A stretch of DNA of 64,000 bases from Trichobilharzia szidati (Eukaryota > Platyhelminthes > Trematoda > Strigeidida > Schistosomatidae): the NCBI GenBank assembly GCA_944472155.2, contig OX235274.1, forward strand, positions 32,610,052 through 32,674,051. The letters are read 5' to 3'. The position numbers were made by a program, and so were the translations under genes. Positions within the stretch are counted from its first letter, which is position 1. Each line of letters opens with the position of its first letter. Positions 44,132-55,630 of the stretch are shown in pieces. The notes below the pieces were generated by a model. The model worked only from the letters and a program-made list of their open reading frames with translations, did no database searches and was not told the DNA's origin.

Positions 44132-44914
44132 GTCTATTGTTGGTACTATTAAACAGCAACAGAGTATTCGGCATATATGCCGCAGCCTACGTCTCCTTCT
44201 TAGTCACCCAGTAATGCCTGACATAATTCCACACCCTCCGATCAACCATCCTAATGACACTAATGTAGTGATGAAATCTAAACGGTTAGAAATCAATGCA
44301 TTTACCTTTCAGGTGTCGTAGCTTTAACAAGACGATATAAAAACCTGCGTACAAAAGGATTTCGAGTCTAAATGCATCAATTATTAATTACATTCACCTC
44401 ACCTTCCTGCTGAAAGCCCGGCATACATGAAATGCACAGATGACGATTTTCGCCTGAATTTGACTATTGCGCACGGCGGATATCTCACAGTTGGCCGAAT
44501 CCATTACGAAAGTTTCTGTGATGGACGTATCCTGCATTATTCTTTGGAATTGTTCCAATATCCAAGCTACATCACATGACCTCTCTCGTCTCGTCCATGC
44601 CAAAAAACAGGCCTGCCATGACCCATATTGTCTGTTACCACCAACTGAAACAGAGAATATCTGATTAAGATTTGTCAACCGTTTCACTTATAACCTACCC
44701 GTCCTTATTGGTATTGTATGTTGAGTCAATACACACCACCTCTCCATATTTCCGATATAACTGAACCTGTGATTCCAGGGCGAAGCAAATTCTACTGGTT
44801 ATCCCTGTATTCGAATCCACGTATTCAACCACCTGACCACTTTGCCTTATTATATGCATAGCATCTGATCTCAAAGGCATGGCTTCAAAAATAACTTTAA
44901 ACTACTTCAGTTAC

Positions 44915-45359
44915 CTGGTCTCATATCCTTACGTAAATTATACACATCTGTGCTCGTCAAAATTTTATTAAAATTCTCTTCAGCATATTCCAAAACATCA
45001 GCAACCTCAGATGTAGTCTTCACAACTGGTGCAATGTTCTCCTTTTCATCCCCGGACAGGCATCTAAAATATGGATCACCTATCATAAGACTTTTTTCAC
45101 ATTTGTGATTGTGAACTGTTTTCGCGGAAGAAATGATAAACTCGTCCTCCTTGTAGCGTATACGAAAGCCAGATTGGCAACCGGTGTATTTTGCACTGCA
45201 GAAATAAATAATAGAATTCTTACGGTTTGACGCGTAAACCTGAACCTCTAGTTTTCGCTTCATGCCATATGTACAACGAAAGACTACTAATTTGTACTTC
45301 AACTCCTGAGATTCATGGTCCCGTATGCACTTTTCGATTACATAATGTGTATGAGTTGC
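44915..45359 (-). pseudogene. MULE-like exon 2, zinc-binding N-terminal region
   Basis: 148 codons: HYVIEKCIRDHESQELKYKL, FRCTYG, FCSAKYTGCQSGFRIRYKED, TVHNHKC. Cys and His spacing suggests a WRKY/FLYWCH-type zinc fold that binds DNA in MULE proteins. No lesion within this exon. Confidence 0.78.
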
Positions 45360-45543
45360 CTAGGAATACTCTGTCATACATATGTACATATATTACTGAT
45401 TCCAGCTGACTTAGAGCATCTTCTACTTGAACTCAACTGGTATACCGGTGACTAAACATAATTCCGTCAAAAAGTTTTTTGATATCCACTGATATAGGAA
45501 GGGCAGGTTGGTTGCCATTGTCTCCAAGTGCCAATGCGTCCAT

Positions 45544-46059
45544 TCGGTACCACTGTAAATGAAAAAGGAAGCTTTTCAATAAAAAAATTCACGAATAGCC
45601 AACAGAGTACAGTAAGCAACTTAAAAGAGACATTGATTTGGAAACTATAGCGGAAAAAAATATAGATTCCCTACCACAGTTACCGTTTTGGAAAGTTCCT
45701 GATTATAGCCACAAACATTTACTGAAACACTTGTGAACGACAAAAATGGACACAAGTGATGAAACGAAGCTCTACAGAAATCATTGAGACGCCACAAACA
45801 GGAGGATTTTAGGTGCACCCTATAATTTTCACATGAAACACATTCTCAAGCATCCTCCTGCACCATAACTGCCTTCAGGCCTAGAGGCAGCTTTTGACGA
45901 CTATTCTTAACAAAATCAATACAGTTCAAGCCAAACAGAAACCAGAATCACGTCAAATGCGGCTACCTAGATCGATCGAAACGAATCAGCCAAACTGAAA
46001 TCAACTAGACCGCGCAAATGTCCTCAAGGTAAACCTGGAGGCGCCACTTCAAACAGGGG
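45544..46059. other. 5' flank of MULE-like gene, nothing recognised
   Basis: A CATTTACAG acceptor-like sequence directly precedes the ATG-containing exon, so a 5' untranslated exon may lie to the right. Confidence 0.35.
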
Positions 46060-47480
46060 ATATGCCTTATCAACGCCCCATTTTAGTCACCCTATTCTGT
46101 CACAACTAGATGACTCGGTGTGGGTCGAATTAAAAGTTCTCAGAAGTAAACCTATCCTTATAGTTTGTGTATACCGACCCTCTTCATCAAGCAGGGAATA
46201 TGATAATATGCTCAGCAACATTTTTAATATCACAGCCAATCTTCCCTTCAGTTATAATAAAACTGGAGGTGACTTCAATATGCCTGATATATCACGGCGT
46301 ACACTTCGATGACCCTCGAGGTATGATAATCTTCTTAAATCCATCATTACAGGATGGTGGACACAAGCCACTGGGTCCAATAATATTCTTGATCTTCTAT
46401 TCACAATCAGTGTAGCACCATCTACAATTCATTCGGGACATGAATTCCCAGGTAGTGATCGTAAAATAGTAGCATGTTCGTTTAACACTCCTCCAGAAAC
46501 TATACACAGAAGCGAAGTGAATCGGACACCTAATTGGGATTCCTACTTTACTAATAACTCCTCAGAGGAAGTTCTTAAGAATTTCTTTGACAATATACAA
46601 TCTGTTAATGATGTCAAAGCGCCTGTGAAACTGATTAAATTCAAAATCCCTCAAGGTGATTTTATTCCAATATCGCTGAGGAGAAGTTTGCGGAAGCATT
46701 CTTTAAGTTACTACAGACATGACGACTTATCATCGTTAATCGCTATCAAAACAATCCTCATTAGAATCCATGAGTTAAAAATCTAAGTCTTAGGAATAAA
46801 GAAACGCGGGCCATTCAGTCGCCACATAACACTGGAGGAATAGCCAAACTCTTCAAAAATAGGTTAACAAACTCCAAATCAACATATCCAAAAATAATAC
46901 ACCTAGGCGGCATCACTCACGAAAGTGCTGAGGATATATGTGAGGTGTTTAGCACGCAATTTGCCAAACTGTACACCCTAGAAAATGACCAGAATATTGA
47001 TTTCCCTCGTAAAACAGAAAAGTGTTTAAGCGATGTAGTCTTAAACGCTCATGAAATCGATAAAGCTATCGCAACTCTTAAGCTTACTAATAATCCCGGG
47101 CCAGATGGAATGTCTTCCGCCCTCTTAAATAATGGTGGGAATGACATGAACCTACTTCTTCTCAAGATATTTTCAACTTCGCCAAGAGGTGGAACATATC
47201 CAAACAGCTGGAAGAAATCTTATGTTGTACCCATTTACAAAACCGGACCTACAGTGGACATGTTAACTACCGCCCCATCAACATCACTTCCGTGGTTTCA
47301 CGTGTGATGGAAAAGACTGTAAAGAAGTAAATTCTTCAGCATTTGCTTTCGAATGGCTTAATTTCCCCTTTCCAATACGCTTTCTTAAATAGAAGGTCGT
47401 GAATTACTTGCCAGTCAGATTATTTCGACCACATTACTGAATGTGTAGACAAGGGTCGTTCGGAAGCAATTTGACGGCTC
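46060..47480 (+). pseudogene. CR1-like LINE ORF2 remnant
   Basis: Plus-strand frames read WVELKVLRSKPILIVCVYRP, GGDFNMPDI (endonuclease GDFN), GSDRKIVACSF (SDH with His changed to Arg), then LKLTNNPGPDGMSSALLNNG GNDMNLLLLKIFS and YPNSWKKSYVVPIYKTG (early RT). Several stops; ends before motif A. A different subfamily from the copy at 31.6 kb. Confidence 0.77.
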
Positions 47481-48067
47481 GAGATTTCTATGAGGAGTTG
47501 AATCTTTATCTTGAAAAAGATAATAATGATCGCCTAGACAGATCATGCTTCTACCTTCAAACATCTACCATTCGCTCAGCCTATTGTTGAGATGCGACCA
47601 TGTGGGCTCTGCACAGATGTATGGGGCATCTTGTAAATTGACATGCTTTCCTTTGTCGAATCTTCGAATATCAGTTCACAATGTCTCATCTCATTCATTT
47701 TCTAATAACGTCTTTATTTGCTCCTCATTATATTCCATTAAACCTAACATTTTATATCTCTTTATGAATTTGATTCGACTTATTCTATTGCTATTCCCTA
47801 TAGGGTACGGTTGTGCACCAAGTATACAAAAAGTTATGAAATAAAAACAACCAGCTTGTGGATAATTGTATCAAAAATTAAAAGTGGACTTCATGATAGT
47901 AAGACCTATATAGGTAGCATTACACATTGCAAGTGAACGTTGTCAGCCTAGGGATTATAGTCTCCCATTGTATTTCCTTTATGAATGCATCTATTAATGA
48001 TACATTGCACTTACCTATTCCATTGCATTATATGATTCATTTTAGCACCTTTACTTTTCTAAAACAG
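47481..48067. other. No gene recognised
   Basis: T-rich stretch with a GAAATAAAAACAACC sequence near 47838 that may be a LINE end. Confidence 0.35.
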
Positions 48068-48776
48068 CTTACTATCCCATGTAAACGTTGTACTTACCTC
48101 AATATTGGTTGCTTATCGTATGCCTACAAACACGGGTTGAAGACGAAACGAAGTCAATTTTCCTGCGCAACCTGGAGGACTACTGTTTAATTCAATAATG
48201 ATACGACATGGGTCAGACAATGAGTGTATTTATATATATATCAAATATTTAGCTGTTCAAACATTATTAACTTGTAGACAATCTACTATTTGTCATTATA
48301 TCATACTTGATCGTGCCTGTAAAATGGCATGCATTTTCATGTAAATTTATATGTTCATATGAAAATATACATTATTATTAAATACCACCAGGCTCAATAC
48401 TGGGTGTCTTTGCTGAATTGTTATTTATGAGAAAGTAGGGCATGGGATTGCACATGTCTAATAATAATAATTTATATTTTCATATAAACATAAATTTACA
48501 TGAAAATGCATGCCATTTTTACAGGCACGATCAAGTATGATATAATGACAAATAGTAGATTGTCTACAAGTTAATAATGTTTGAACAGCTAAATATTTGA
48601 TATATATATAAATACACTCATTGTCTGACCCATGTCGTATCATTATTGAATTAAACAGTAGTCCTCCAGGTTGCGCAGGAAAATCGACTTCGTTTCGTTT
48701 TCAACCCGTGTTTGTAGGCATACGATAACCAACCAATATTGAGGTAAGTACAACGTTTACAAGGGATAGTAAGATT
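48068..48776. repeat. Long inverted repeat, arms about 310 bp
   Basis: Left arm 48068-48380 and right arm 48458-48776 are near-perfect reverse complements, e.g. CGTATGCCTACAAACACGGG at 48117 against CCCGTGTTTGTAGGCATACG at 48706. The spacer is about 78 bp. The right arm is the first part of repeat copy B. Confidence 0.85.
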
Positions 48777-49605
48777 ATCACTTTTTTTAAAAGTTCAAAT
48801 TGTTGAATTATATAGTACAAGCAATCGGAACAGATTCTTATAATTGTTAATTTGTAAATCTTCCACGAAGGTTTCCATCGAAGTTGAGCGACAACCACGT
48901 GCTTGAACGCTATTTCAGGAAGAGGAGAAAATCCTGCACAGCTACAAAGTGGTATAAAATGCAATCATGAATAATACATTATTGGAAGTATATTTACAAG
49001 AAAAATACAAGAATAAGCTATACAGTACTTGATATGATAGTGCACATTTGCAATGTATGATGCTAACCATATTGGTCTTACCGTAGAAAACTATGACGTT
49101 TTCTATGAAAATAAAGTTATTCTCAAACATGAGTGCTGTTGTTATGTTTTTTTACCATCAGAGCAACCGAACTTTATGCGAGAGAAGAGTGTGAATGAGA
49201 AAAAAGAAAAACAAAAGAGTAAATTTCAGCTTTACTAAAGGCCTAGGAAGTTGAGATAAAATAGAGTATAATAGTAATTAGGTAGAAGGATTATCGTGAA
49301 GTATATAAGTGACATTTCAGAGAGAAGTGGCTAGAAGGATTAGAACCTGTTGAATATGGTGACCTGTAGGATGTCTGGCGAACTTGTGTATGGCCCATGG
49401 GATAGCATCTTGACAAGAAACTGAGCAGGCTTGTAGATGTTAGGAGCGAAAGCATTATTTTTTTACAAGCTAAAACTGTACAGTCATTATTGTTTTAGTT
49501 TGTTTTTTTTAAAATTTTTTTATAAAGTCAATTTTTTATACTTTCAGTATCTAAACTCATGTTTAATTCTCGAGCTGCCAAAATAATACATGTTGCTGTC
49601 CTACA
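48458..49605. repeat. 1-kb dispersed repeat, copy B
   Basis: Direct-repeat partner of 40478-41490 (see there). The internal part 49053-49470 differs from copy A at only scattered positions, e.g. TATCGTGAAG versus TATTGTGAAG. Confidence 0.78.
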
Positions 49606-49984
49606 GATCGGAGCGATTCACATTTGTGACCACTACCAAATCTGCTGATCAGCATGCGCCACCCTCCCTCCTTTTTTGACATTAAGCTCTGAGACCTTTT
49701 ACAATGACTGCAGTTGTAATATTGGATTGCTTTGACTCCGTCCCAATCATACAGTATGCTGCACATTAACAGCTTTCATGACAAGTGCTTCCCATTAGGT
49801 CACATGGCACAATAATACCAGAGGACATTGTTAGCAGTATTATCATCATACTAGTGAACAAGTGGATTACTACAAAAGACTAAGAAATTAGGTTTCCCTT
49901 AAGAGTTATGAAGTATAAAAATAGCTAATATTAGAGCAACTAAGTTATATTCTAGCTTGATGAAATTGCAGAGACTAGACACAC

Positions 49985-50085
49985 CAAATGTCCCCTTGGC
50001 ACTTTTCTAACCCCAGATGCCCGTTTCAAACAAGTATATATAGATTTGTTAAAGTCCCTACCAGAATTCTAGGAAACATGCATAT
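49985..50085 (+). pseudogene. Ty3/gypsy integrase fragment
   Basis: CPLGTFLTPDARFKQVYIDL matches TPLGTFATPDARFHHIRLDI in the gypsy integrase at about 51.0 kb, on the opposite strand. Then a stop. About 100 bp survive. Confidence 0.6.
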
Positions 50086-50306
50086 CTTAACCAGCGATAT
50101 CCGTCGATGACGTGTATACTGAAACAGTTGCGTCTTTTCGGCATGGATGCATCGCAAATAGTAGATTCTCACCCCCTATAACAGGTAAATGTGGCAGCCG
50201 ATTAGAAAGCACCTCATACTTAGCATTTACTAGAAAGTTACGCTGCACGCGTTTCAGAACAAAGGTCAATAATCCTCAGGGGAGTGGTATGGTATAATGT
50301 TTGGAG

Positions 50307-50470
50307 TAGAAAATACACAACAGCTGCAACCACAGTAATCCTCCATGAAAAAATTGATGGAATTATCCAGCAATCGCCTTATAAATACGATTATTGTCGA
50401 AAAAGGTACCGTACTTCATTGGATAGCCTAAACCTGGCATATAGTAAATCCACAAAGGCATGAAGCAGTA
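50307..50470. repeat. Unclassified dispersed repeat, copy 2
   Basis: Direct-repeat partner of 13361-13535: GGAGTAGAAAATACACAACA, ACTTCATTGGATAGCC and AGTAAATCCACAAAGGCA. Confidence 0.5.
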
Positions 50471-50749
50471 TTTGATAAAAAACCCTTGACTAACTTTTTA
50501 GATCTTTGATTTTACTTCTCGCCGAAATATTACTTATCTACCTCGCGATAATCTTTTATTTACGCACTATTATAATCTGTTTTGTCTTAACTACCTAGGC
50601 CTTTAATGAAGCTAAAAATTACTCCTTGTTCATATTTGTTCCTTGCTTGCATTCTGGTTGCTTTGGTTAAAAACACAACAACACCGGTGTTTGAAAACCC
50701 TATACTTTCATCGGAAACGTCATAGTTTCCATGCTTAGACTAATATAGT

Positions 50750-51384
50750 TAGCATTAAACGCTCTACTAGCCCATTTGCAGCGGGATGATACGCGGTTGT
50801 CCGAATACGCTTGCATCCCAGCATCTCTAAGAATTTCTTGAAACTTATAGATTCAAATTGTTGTCCTCGGTCGGTAGTGAAGTGGCGGGACATCTGAACG
50901 CACGGGAGATGGTTCGGGTGGTTACATTTGGTATCGGAATGGCTTCTGGCCAACGCTTGAAGCGATCCACACACGTGAGTAAATACGAGCAACCATTTGA
51001 AGGGGGTAGGGGCCCCACGATATCCAAGCGTATGTGGTGGAAACGAGCATCTGGAGTTGCGAAAGTCCCCAACGGTGTGACGTTATGCTTGGTTACTTTG
51101 ACACGTTGGCATTTAACACAAGCACGTGTCCACTGACGCAAATCGCGGCTGATACCAGACCGCACGAATCTGGCCGATATCAACTTGTCCGTTGCTCGAA
51201 TCCCAGGATGGGAGAGGTTGTGTAAGCACTCAAACACTGTGCGACGTAAAGGCCTAGAGACAATTGGTCGAGGAGTGCCTGTTGACACGTCACACAGTAT
51301 GGATGCTTCGCTATTCGGAAGGGTAACACGTTCTATTCTCAACGAGGTTTCGTTTGACAGGTGTTCTAAGTTCAAGTCTTTCAT
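50750..51384 (-). pseudogene. Gypsy integrase (HHCC zinc finger and DDE core), internally disrupted
   Basis: HNLSHPGIRATDKLI and WTRACVKCQRVK give the HHCC zinc finger, LDIVGPLPPSNGCSYLLT the first catalytic Asp, TTDRGQQFES the second and TAYHPAANGLVER the Glu. The frame changes near 50870, between SRAF and FTTDRG, with some residues apparently missing. Confidence 0.83.
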
Positions 51385-51389
51385 TTAAA

Positions 51390-52107
51390 GTTCAGTCATT
51401 TTATCAAGATCTATGGTTGATGGCGCTGACTTAACGCATACGCGACACAACGCGTCTGCTACAGGCTTATCAGCTCCAGAAAAGTGCTGGATATCGGAAG
51501 TGAACTGTGAAATGTAGTCCAAGTGGCGTAGTTCAGGTGGTGGGTACCTGTCTGTAGTGGTGTGAAAGGCGTACGTCAGGGGCTTATGATCGGTAAATAC
51601 TGTGAATTTCCGACCTTCGACAAAATGGCGAAAATGTTTGTTAGCCGTGTATATGGCGAGGAGTTCTCTGCCAAAGATGCTATACCTCGCTTCAGCTGCA
51701 GACAGCTTCCGAGGGAAAAAGGCGAGTGGTATCCATAAGGTATGTACCTGTTGCTGTAGAACAGCTCAAATGGCTGTGTTAGATGCATCAACTGAGATGC
51801 TAAGCAGAAGTTGAATGTCTAGGTGAGCTAGCATGGTGGCGTCTGCAATCGCCGACTTAATTTTCTGGAACGCTTCTCGAGCCTCTGGTGTCATGCTGAA
51901 TGTTTTGCTCTTACTCTTTAGTAGGTCTATGAGTGCCTGTAAAATATGTGCACATTGAGGGACAAACCGTCGGTAATAACTCACCATGCCTAGAAATGTG
52001 CGCAAAGATTTTGTTGACGTAGGCTCCGGGAAGTTGTGTATTGCCTGCACTTTCTCAGGTAGCGGGCGAATTCTATGTTCGTTAATGACATGTCCCAGGA
52101 AGGTCAA
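51390..52107 (-). pseudogene. Gypsy RT thumb and RNase H
   Basis: FLGHVINEHRIRPLPEKVQA and FLGMVSYYRRFVPQCA (RT connection), SVDASNTAI followed by TGA at 51766-51768, then VFTDHKPLTYAF and KPVADALCRVC in the same frame (RNase H, Asp of TDHKPL). Confidence 0.82.
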
Positions 52108-52122
52108 CGAACGGACGCAATT

Positions 52123-52810
52123 CTAGCATTTAGACATGTTAAGTGTCAAACCGTGGGTTGTTAACCGCTCAAAAACTATCTGTATGTGCGTATGGTGAGT
52201 AGCTTCATCTGGGCTAGCCACGAGAATATCGTCGAGATAGGCATACGCGCAATCCAATCCGCGCAAAACATCGTGAATGAAATGCTGGAATGTTTGTGCG
52301 GCGTTGCGGAGACCGAACGGCATTCGAAGGAATTCGAAAAGACTAAAAGGAGTGATCACTGCCGTTTTAGGAATATCGTCGGGATGAACCGGGATCTGAT
52401 GATAAGCTCTTGTTAAGTCAAGTTTGCTGAATACCGTTGCACCTTTGAGGGAAGATGTAAGGTCATGTATATGTGGCACAGGGTAGCGATCTGGCACGGT
52501 CTGCGCATTAAGTCTGCGGTAGTCCCCACAAGGCCTCCAGTCTATCCCGTTATTTTTAGGCACTACATGTAAAGAGGAAGACCACGGGCTGCTGGATGGA
52601 CGGATTATCCCCATGTCTAACATATGTTCGAACTCGGCCTTTACGGCTTGCAGTTTTTCTGGGGACAATCGCCGTGTCTTTGCGAATACAGGTGGACCAG
52701 TTGTCACGATATGATGAGTGACAGTAGAAGCCACACAAGGAAGTTTGGAAACCGGTTTGAACAGGTTGGCAAAGGACTGGAGAACATCAGCGTAAGGACC
52801 GTTAGAGGCA
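52123..52810 (-). pseudogene. Gypsy reverse transcriptase
   Basis: Motifs in order: [55 protein letters not shown] (motif A), [16 protein letters not shown] (motif B) and [14 protein letters not shown] (YLDD, motif C). Open over this stretch. Its 5' edge at about 52812 is the junction with the nested LINE. Confidence 0.88.
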
Positions 52811-53741
52811 GGGGTTAAATATATATATTTATTCCTGTTTATGCAGGAACATACCAATTGTACAGGCATGGATAAGTTATTATATAAATTACACATGTTT
52901 CGATGTATGTTGAATTTATAGTTAGTTTGTTCTTTCTGACATTAGAGTCAGTCGGAACAGTCTGCAAAATAGTCTGTCTGTGTAACACATAAAGAGATAT
53001 AGAAATATTGTCTTCGCAATAACAAAAAACCCAGACATCAGATGAATGTAATACAAATATCTGGGAAAAATAAAGCTTGAAGTCAATTCTCCTATAAAAC
53101 TTTGTTGTGAACAGCATCCGTGAGATAAAGTTGATTGATGTATTATTTTGATTCTATAATGTGTTTATTCCATTTTTGTCAGCAGTCTTATCGTAGTTTT
53201 ATAATAGGAAAGAAATTTGATCTTTGATATGAAAATTAGATAAGGTAATGTTAGATTGTTTTACTGCATCAAATGGGGTCAATTCTAGAACTATCCATTT
53301 GCGCCATTTGCGTCAGCATGGCAGACTGTACATGTAAGTTAAGTAATACATTGAAAACTGTTTGAAAACCAGTTGCTTCTTTATTTCAGATCAAGAATAC
53401 TCCTTGTACAGAATGTTAGCCAGCGTTTTCAAGTGGTAGCATCGGATCGTTCATGAAATTTGAGTGTGAATTTACTTAAATGGTCATTTCAGTTTAAATG
53501 TTGGGTTGTTCGACCTCGACCAGGAGGTACGTAGAAGTGCAGGCTCAGGATATAATACCAGAAAGAGAAAGTATGTAAACATGAAGAGAACATTAATATT
53601 TTATGTATGTATAAATGTTTATAAATGTATATCATTGTATAGTAAACATTACCTATAATCTAGTTGTTTTTTCATGTGTTATTGCGAAGTCTTAGAGTTT
53701 ATTTAGTGTCATAATATTTAGTTATGAGTCCAGGCGTTATA

Positions 53742-54968
53742 GTGCTCTGATAAATAAATAAATAAATAAATTTATTCTCATAGTACAGTACATGAGGGAC
53801 ACCAGTTTACAGGTATCATCAAATTGTTACAGAAATAGAACCATATAATTCAATCACAATTTACAGGCAGTAGCAAGATATGCTTTACATGTCCGCTGGA
53901 GATAATACATACACTTGATAAATGTTAATCCCAGCAGTATAAAACAGCCTTTTCACTTATATACAATCATTTCTGTGCAAAGTTGGAAAAATCTGCTAGA
54001 TTGTCAGTGAGTGCAACACAACAGGAAATACAGGAGTATTGTCTTCGCATTAACAAAAAAACCAGGTCTTTGGTGGATGGATTATAAGTGCCTGGGAAAA
54101 AAATAAAGCTTGAAGTAAATATTCATACATAACTTTGTTGTGTGCAGAGTCCCCGAATTATAGTTCATTGATGTGTTATTTTGAAATCAGTGATGTGTTT
54201 ATCTCATTTGATCTTCAATGTCATTGTTGGGAGTAAGTACATAAGCTTCAGACGCATTATTTAATGGATTTCTACTGCTTGTGGGTATTTTCTTAGCGTT
54301 AGGAAGGTTTATGAGTTTCAGCTGTTCCGACAGGAGTTGAGAATATTAACTGCTCAGCAACATTATGGATATAAGTTCATCACATTATCCAAGGAAAGGT
54401 GGGTTGCAGTTGGTGAGGGATATATGGTGCCCAGCGAGCGTTCATCTGTCCATGTGATGTTGTGGTGGGTTATACCTTTTTCATGTTGTCGGTTTATGTC
54501 CATTTTATTCCACTTATTGTGTTGGGTAGTAGTTTTACAAACGGGATTTCTTGTCTGTTTGAGGATACGTATCTTAACCGTTAATGTTTTATCTAGAATT
54601 AAAAAATATAGGCAAAAAACAACAGGTGTAGTATTTAAGCTTATACATTAAATGGACCTATAATTTCGGAGGCTCTCAGATAGGAACTAGAACTACTATC
54701 GTTTTCAAACTCTTGTAGTTTGTCATTAAGCACCTTTTTGAAGGAGACCAATGTACTTGCGTGACGCATTTCCATTGGCAGTTTATTCCATATCTGTGCA
54801 TACCTAATCAAGTAAAACTTTTGCCTGGTGGCTGTTTTACATTGTTCGATAGCTACTGTACCCTTAGTGTGTCTTAGTTTGTAGCCATTGTCATCTGAAA
54901 GTCAAGTGCCATTAGTAGAGGTAAAAACTGAGTGGTTTAGAAGCTTATAGTAAAGTGTCAATAGCTCA
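53742..54968 (-). mobile_element. 3' end of a related LINE inserted in the CR1-like copy, TTTA-repeat tail
   Basis: Between the codons for HELL and the last bases of the ORF2 (the plus copy is uninterrupted at 36440-36460). Encodes DDNGYKLRHTKGTVAIEQCK, IWNKLPMEMRHASTLVSFKK to a TAA at 54641-54643, i.e. the ORF2 C-terminus of a sister LINE, then a 3' UTR and TTTATTTATTTA tail (plus AAATAAATAAAT at 53745-53780). Confidence 0.8.
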
Positions 54969-55630
54969 TGCGTTTTAGAAATAAGTGGTGCGGTGTGATT
55001 AGCATGGTCATTGGGATGAAACAGTTTATATAGCAAGCGTTTGAAGGTTATAATAGAGTGACAGGTCCTTATTTCTAGGGGTAAACTGTTCCAGATCTTA
55101 GAGTACATGACTATGAAGAAGTTTGCACGGAGTGCTGTTTTACAGCTTTTCCTAGAAACTGTGCATGTTTGGTTACGAAGGTTGTAAGAGCCTTCCGGTG
55201 AGAACTGTATCTCCTTACTGTTTGAGAATGATATTTTATGCAAGACCTTAAAGAAGAATGTTAGGTTAATGCTCAGTCGTCTCATCCAGAGTGGGTCGAT
55301 ACCTAGAGTTATACCCCTTGATGTGTAGTCCTTTTCGCAGTCAAATCCTAGTAGTTTAGACGTGAAGTATCGTTGGACACTTTCTATTTTAAGTTTGTCA
55401 CTTACGCGAGTGCTGCTGAGAATAAATGGACAATATTCAAGTAGTGGCCTGACACAAGTTTTATATAATAATAGTTTCGCTTCGTAGTTGTGGAAATTCC
55501 TGAGAATGCATCCTAAGAGCATCCTCGATTTACGCGTCTGTGTCGCCACATGCTCAGAGAATGTCATGACGCTAGAGTACCTGAGTCCTAGGCCAACAAC
55601 ACTGAAGTTTAGGCAAGTCAAGAGATTCAA
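54950..55630 (-). pseudogene. CR1-like ORF2 C-terminal domain, inverted copy
   Basis: Matches 35771-36450 codon for codon apart from a few changes (e.g. SEHVATQ for SEQGATQ, FSNSKE for FSGSNE). Cut off at HELL by the nested LINE. Confidence 0.85.

Larger units (their letters stand above)
43470..45543 (-). pseudogene. MULE-family transposase / ZSWIM-like gene, seven exons, four lesions
   Basis: Seven exons with GT/AG junctions: 45543-45397, 45359-44915, 44882-44699, 44660-44398, 44344-44306, 44259-43729, 43693-43470 (introns 37, 32, 38, 53, 46 and 35 nt). About 610 codons from ATG 45543 to TAA 43472-43470. Order of domains: WRKY/FLYWCH-like zinc region (FRCTYGMKR, FCSAKYTGCQSG, HNHKC); MULE transposase core (VVCIDSTYNTN, VVTDNMGHGRPVF, DVAWILEQFQ, TFVMDSANCE, ICAFHVCRAF, YRLVKATTPE, STNNRL); SWIM zinc finger CTCRIFRAQRLPCRH. 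Lesions: TGA at 45435-45433, one base missing in exon 4 near 44606 (263 nt, one short of frame), TAG at 44189-44187, and one extra base in exon 6 near 44127. The phases of all other joins agree. Either a recently dead transposon/domesticated copy, or partly assembly error. Confidence 0.83.

Noticed and set aside
50112..50297. 61-codon plus-strand frame
   Set aside because: No motif, and another frame overlaps it antisense; too short to support as a gene.
54337..54651. 104-codon plus-strand frame
   Set aside because: Lies antisense in the 3' UTR of the nested LINE; no recognisable protein pattern.
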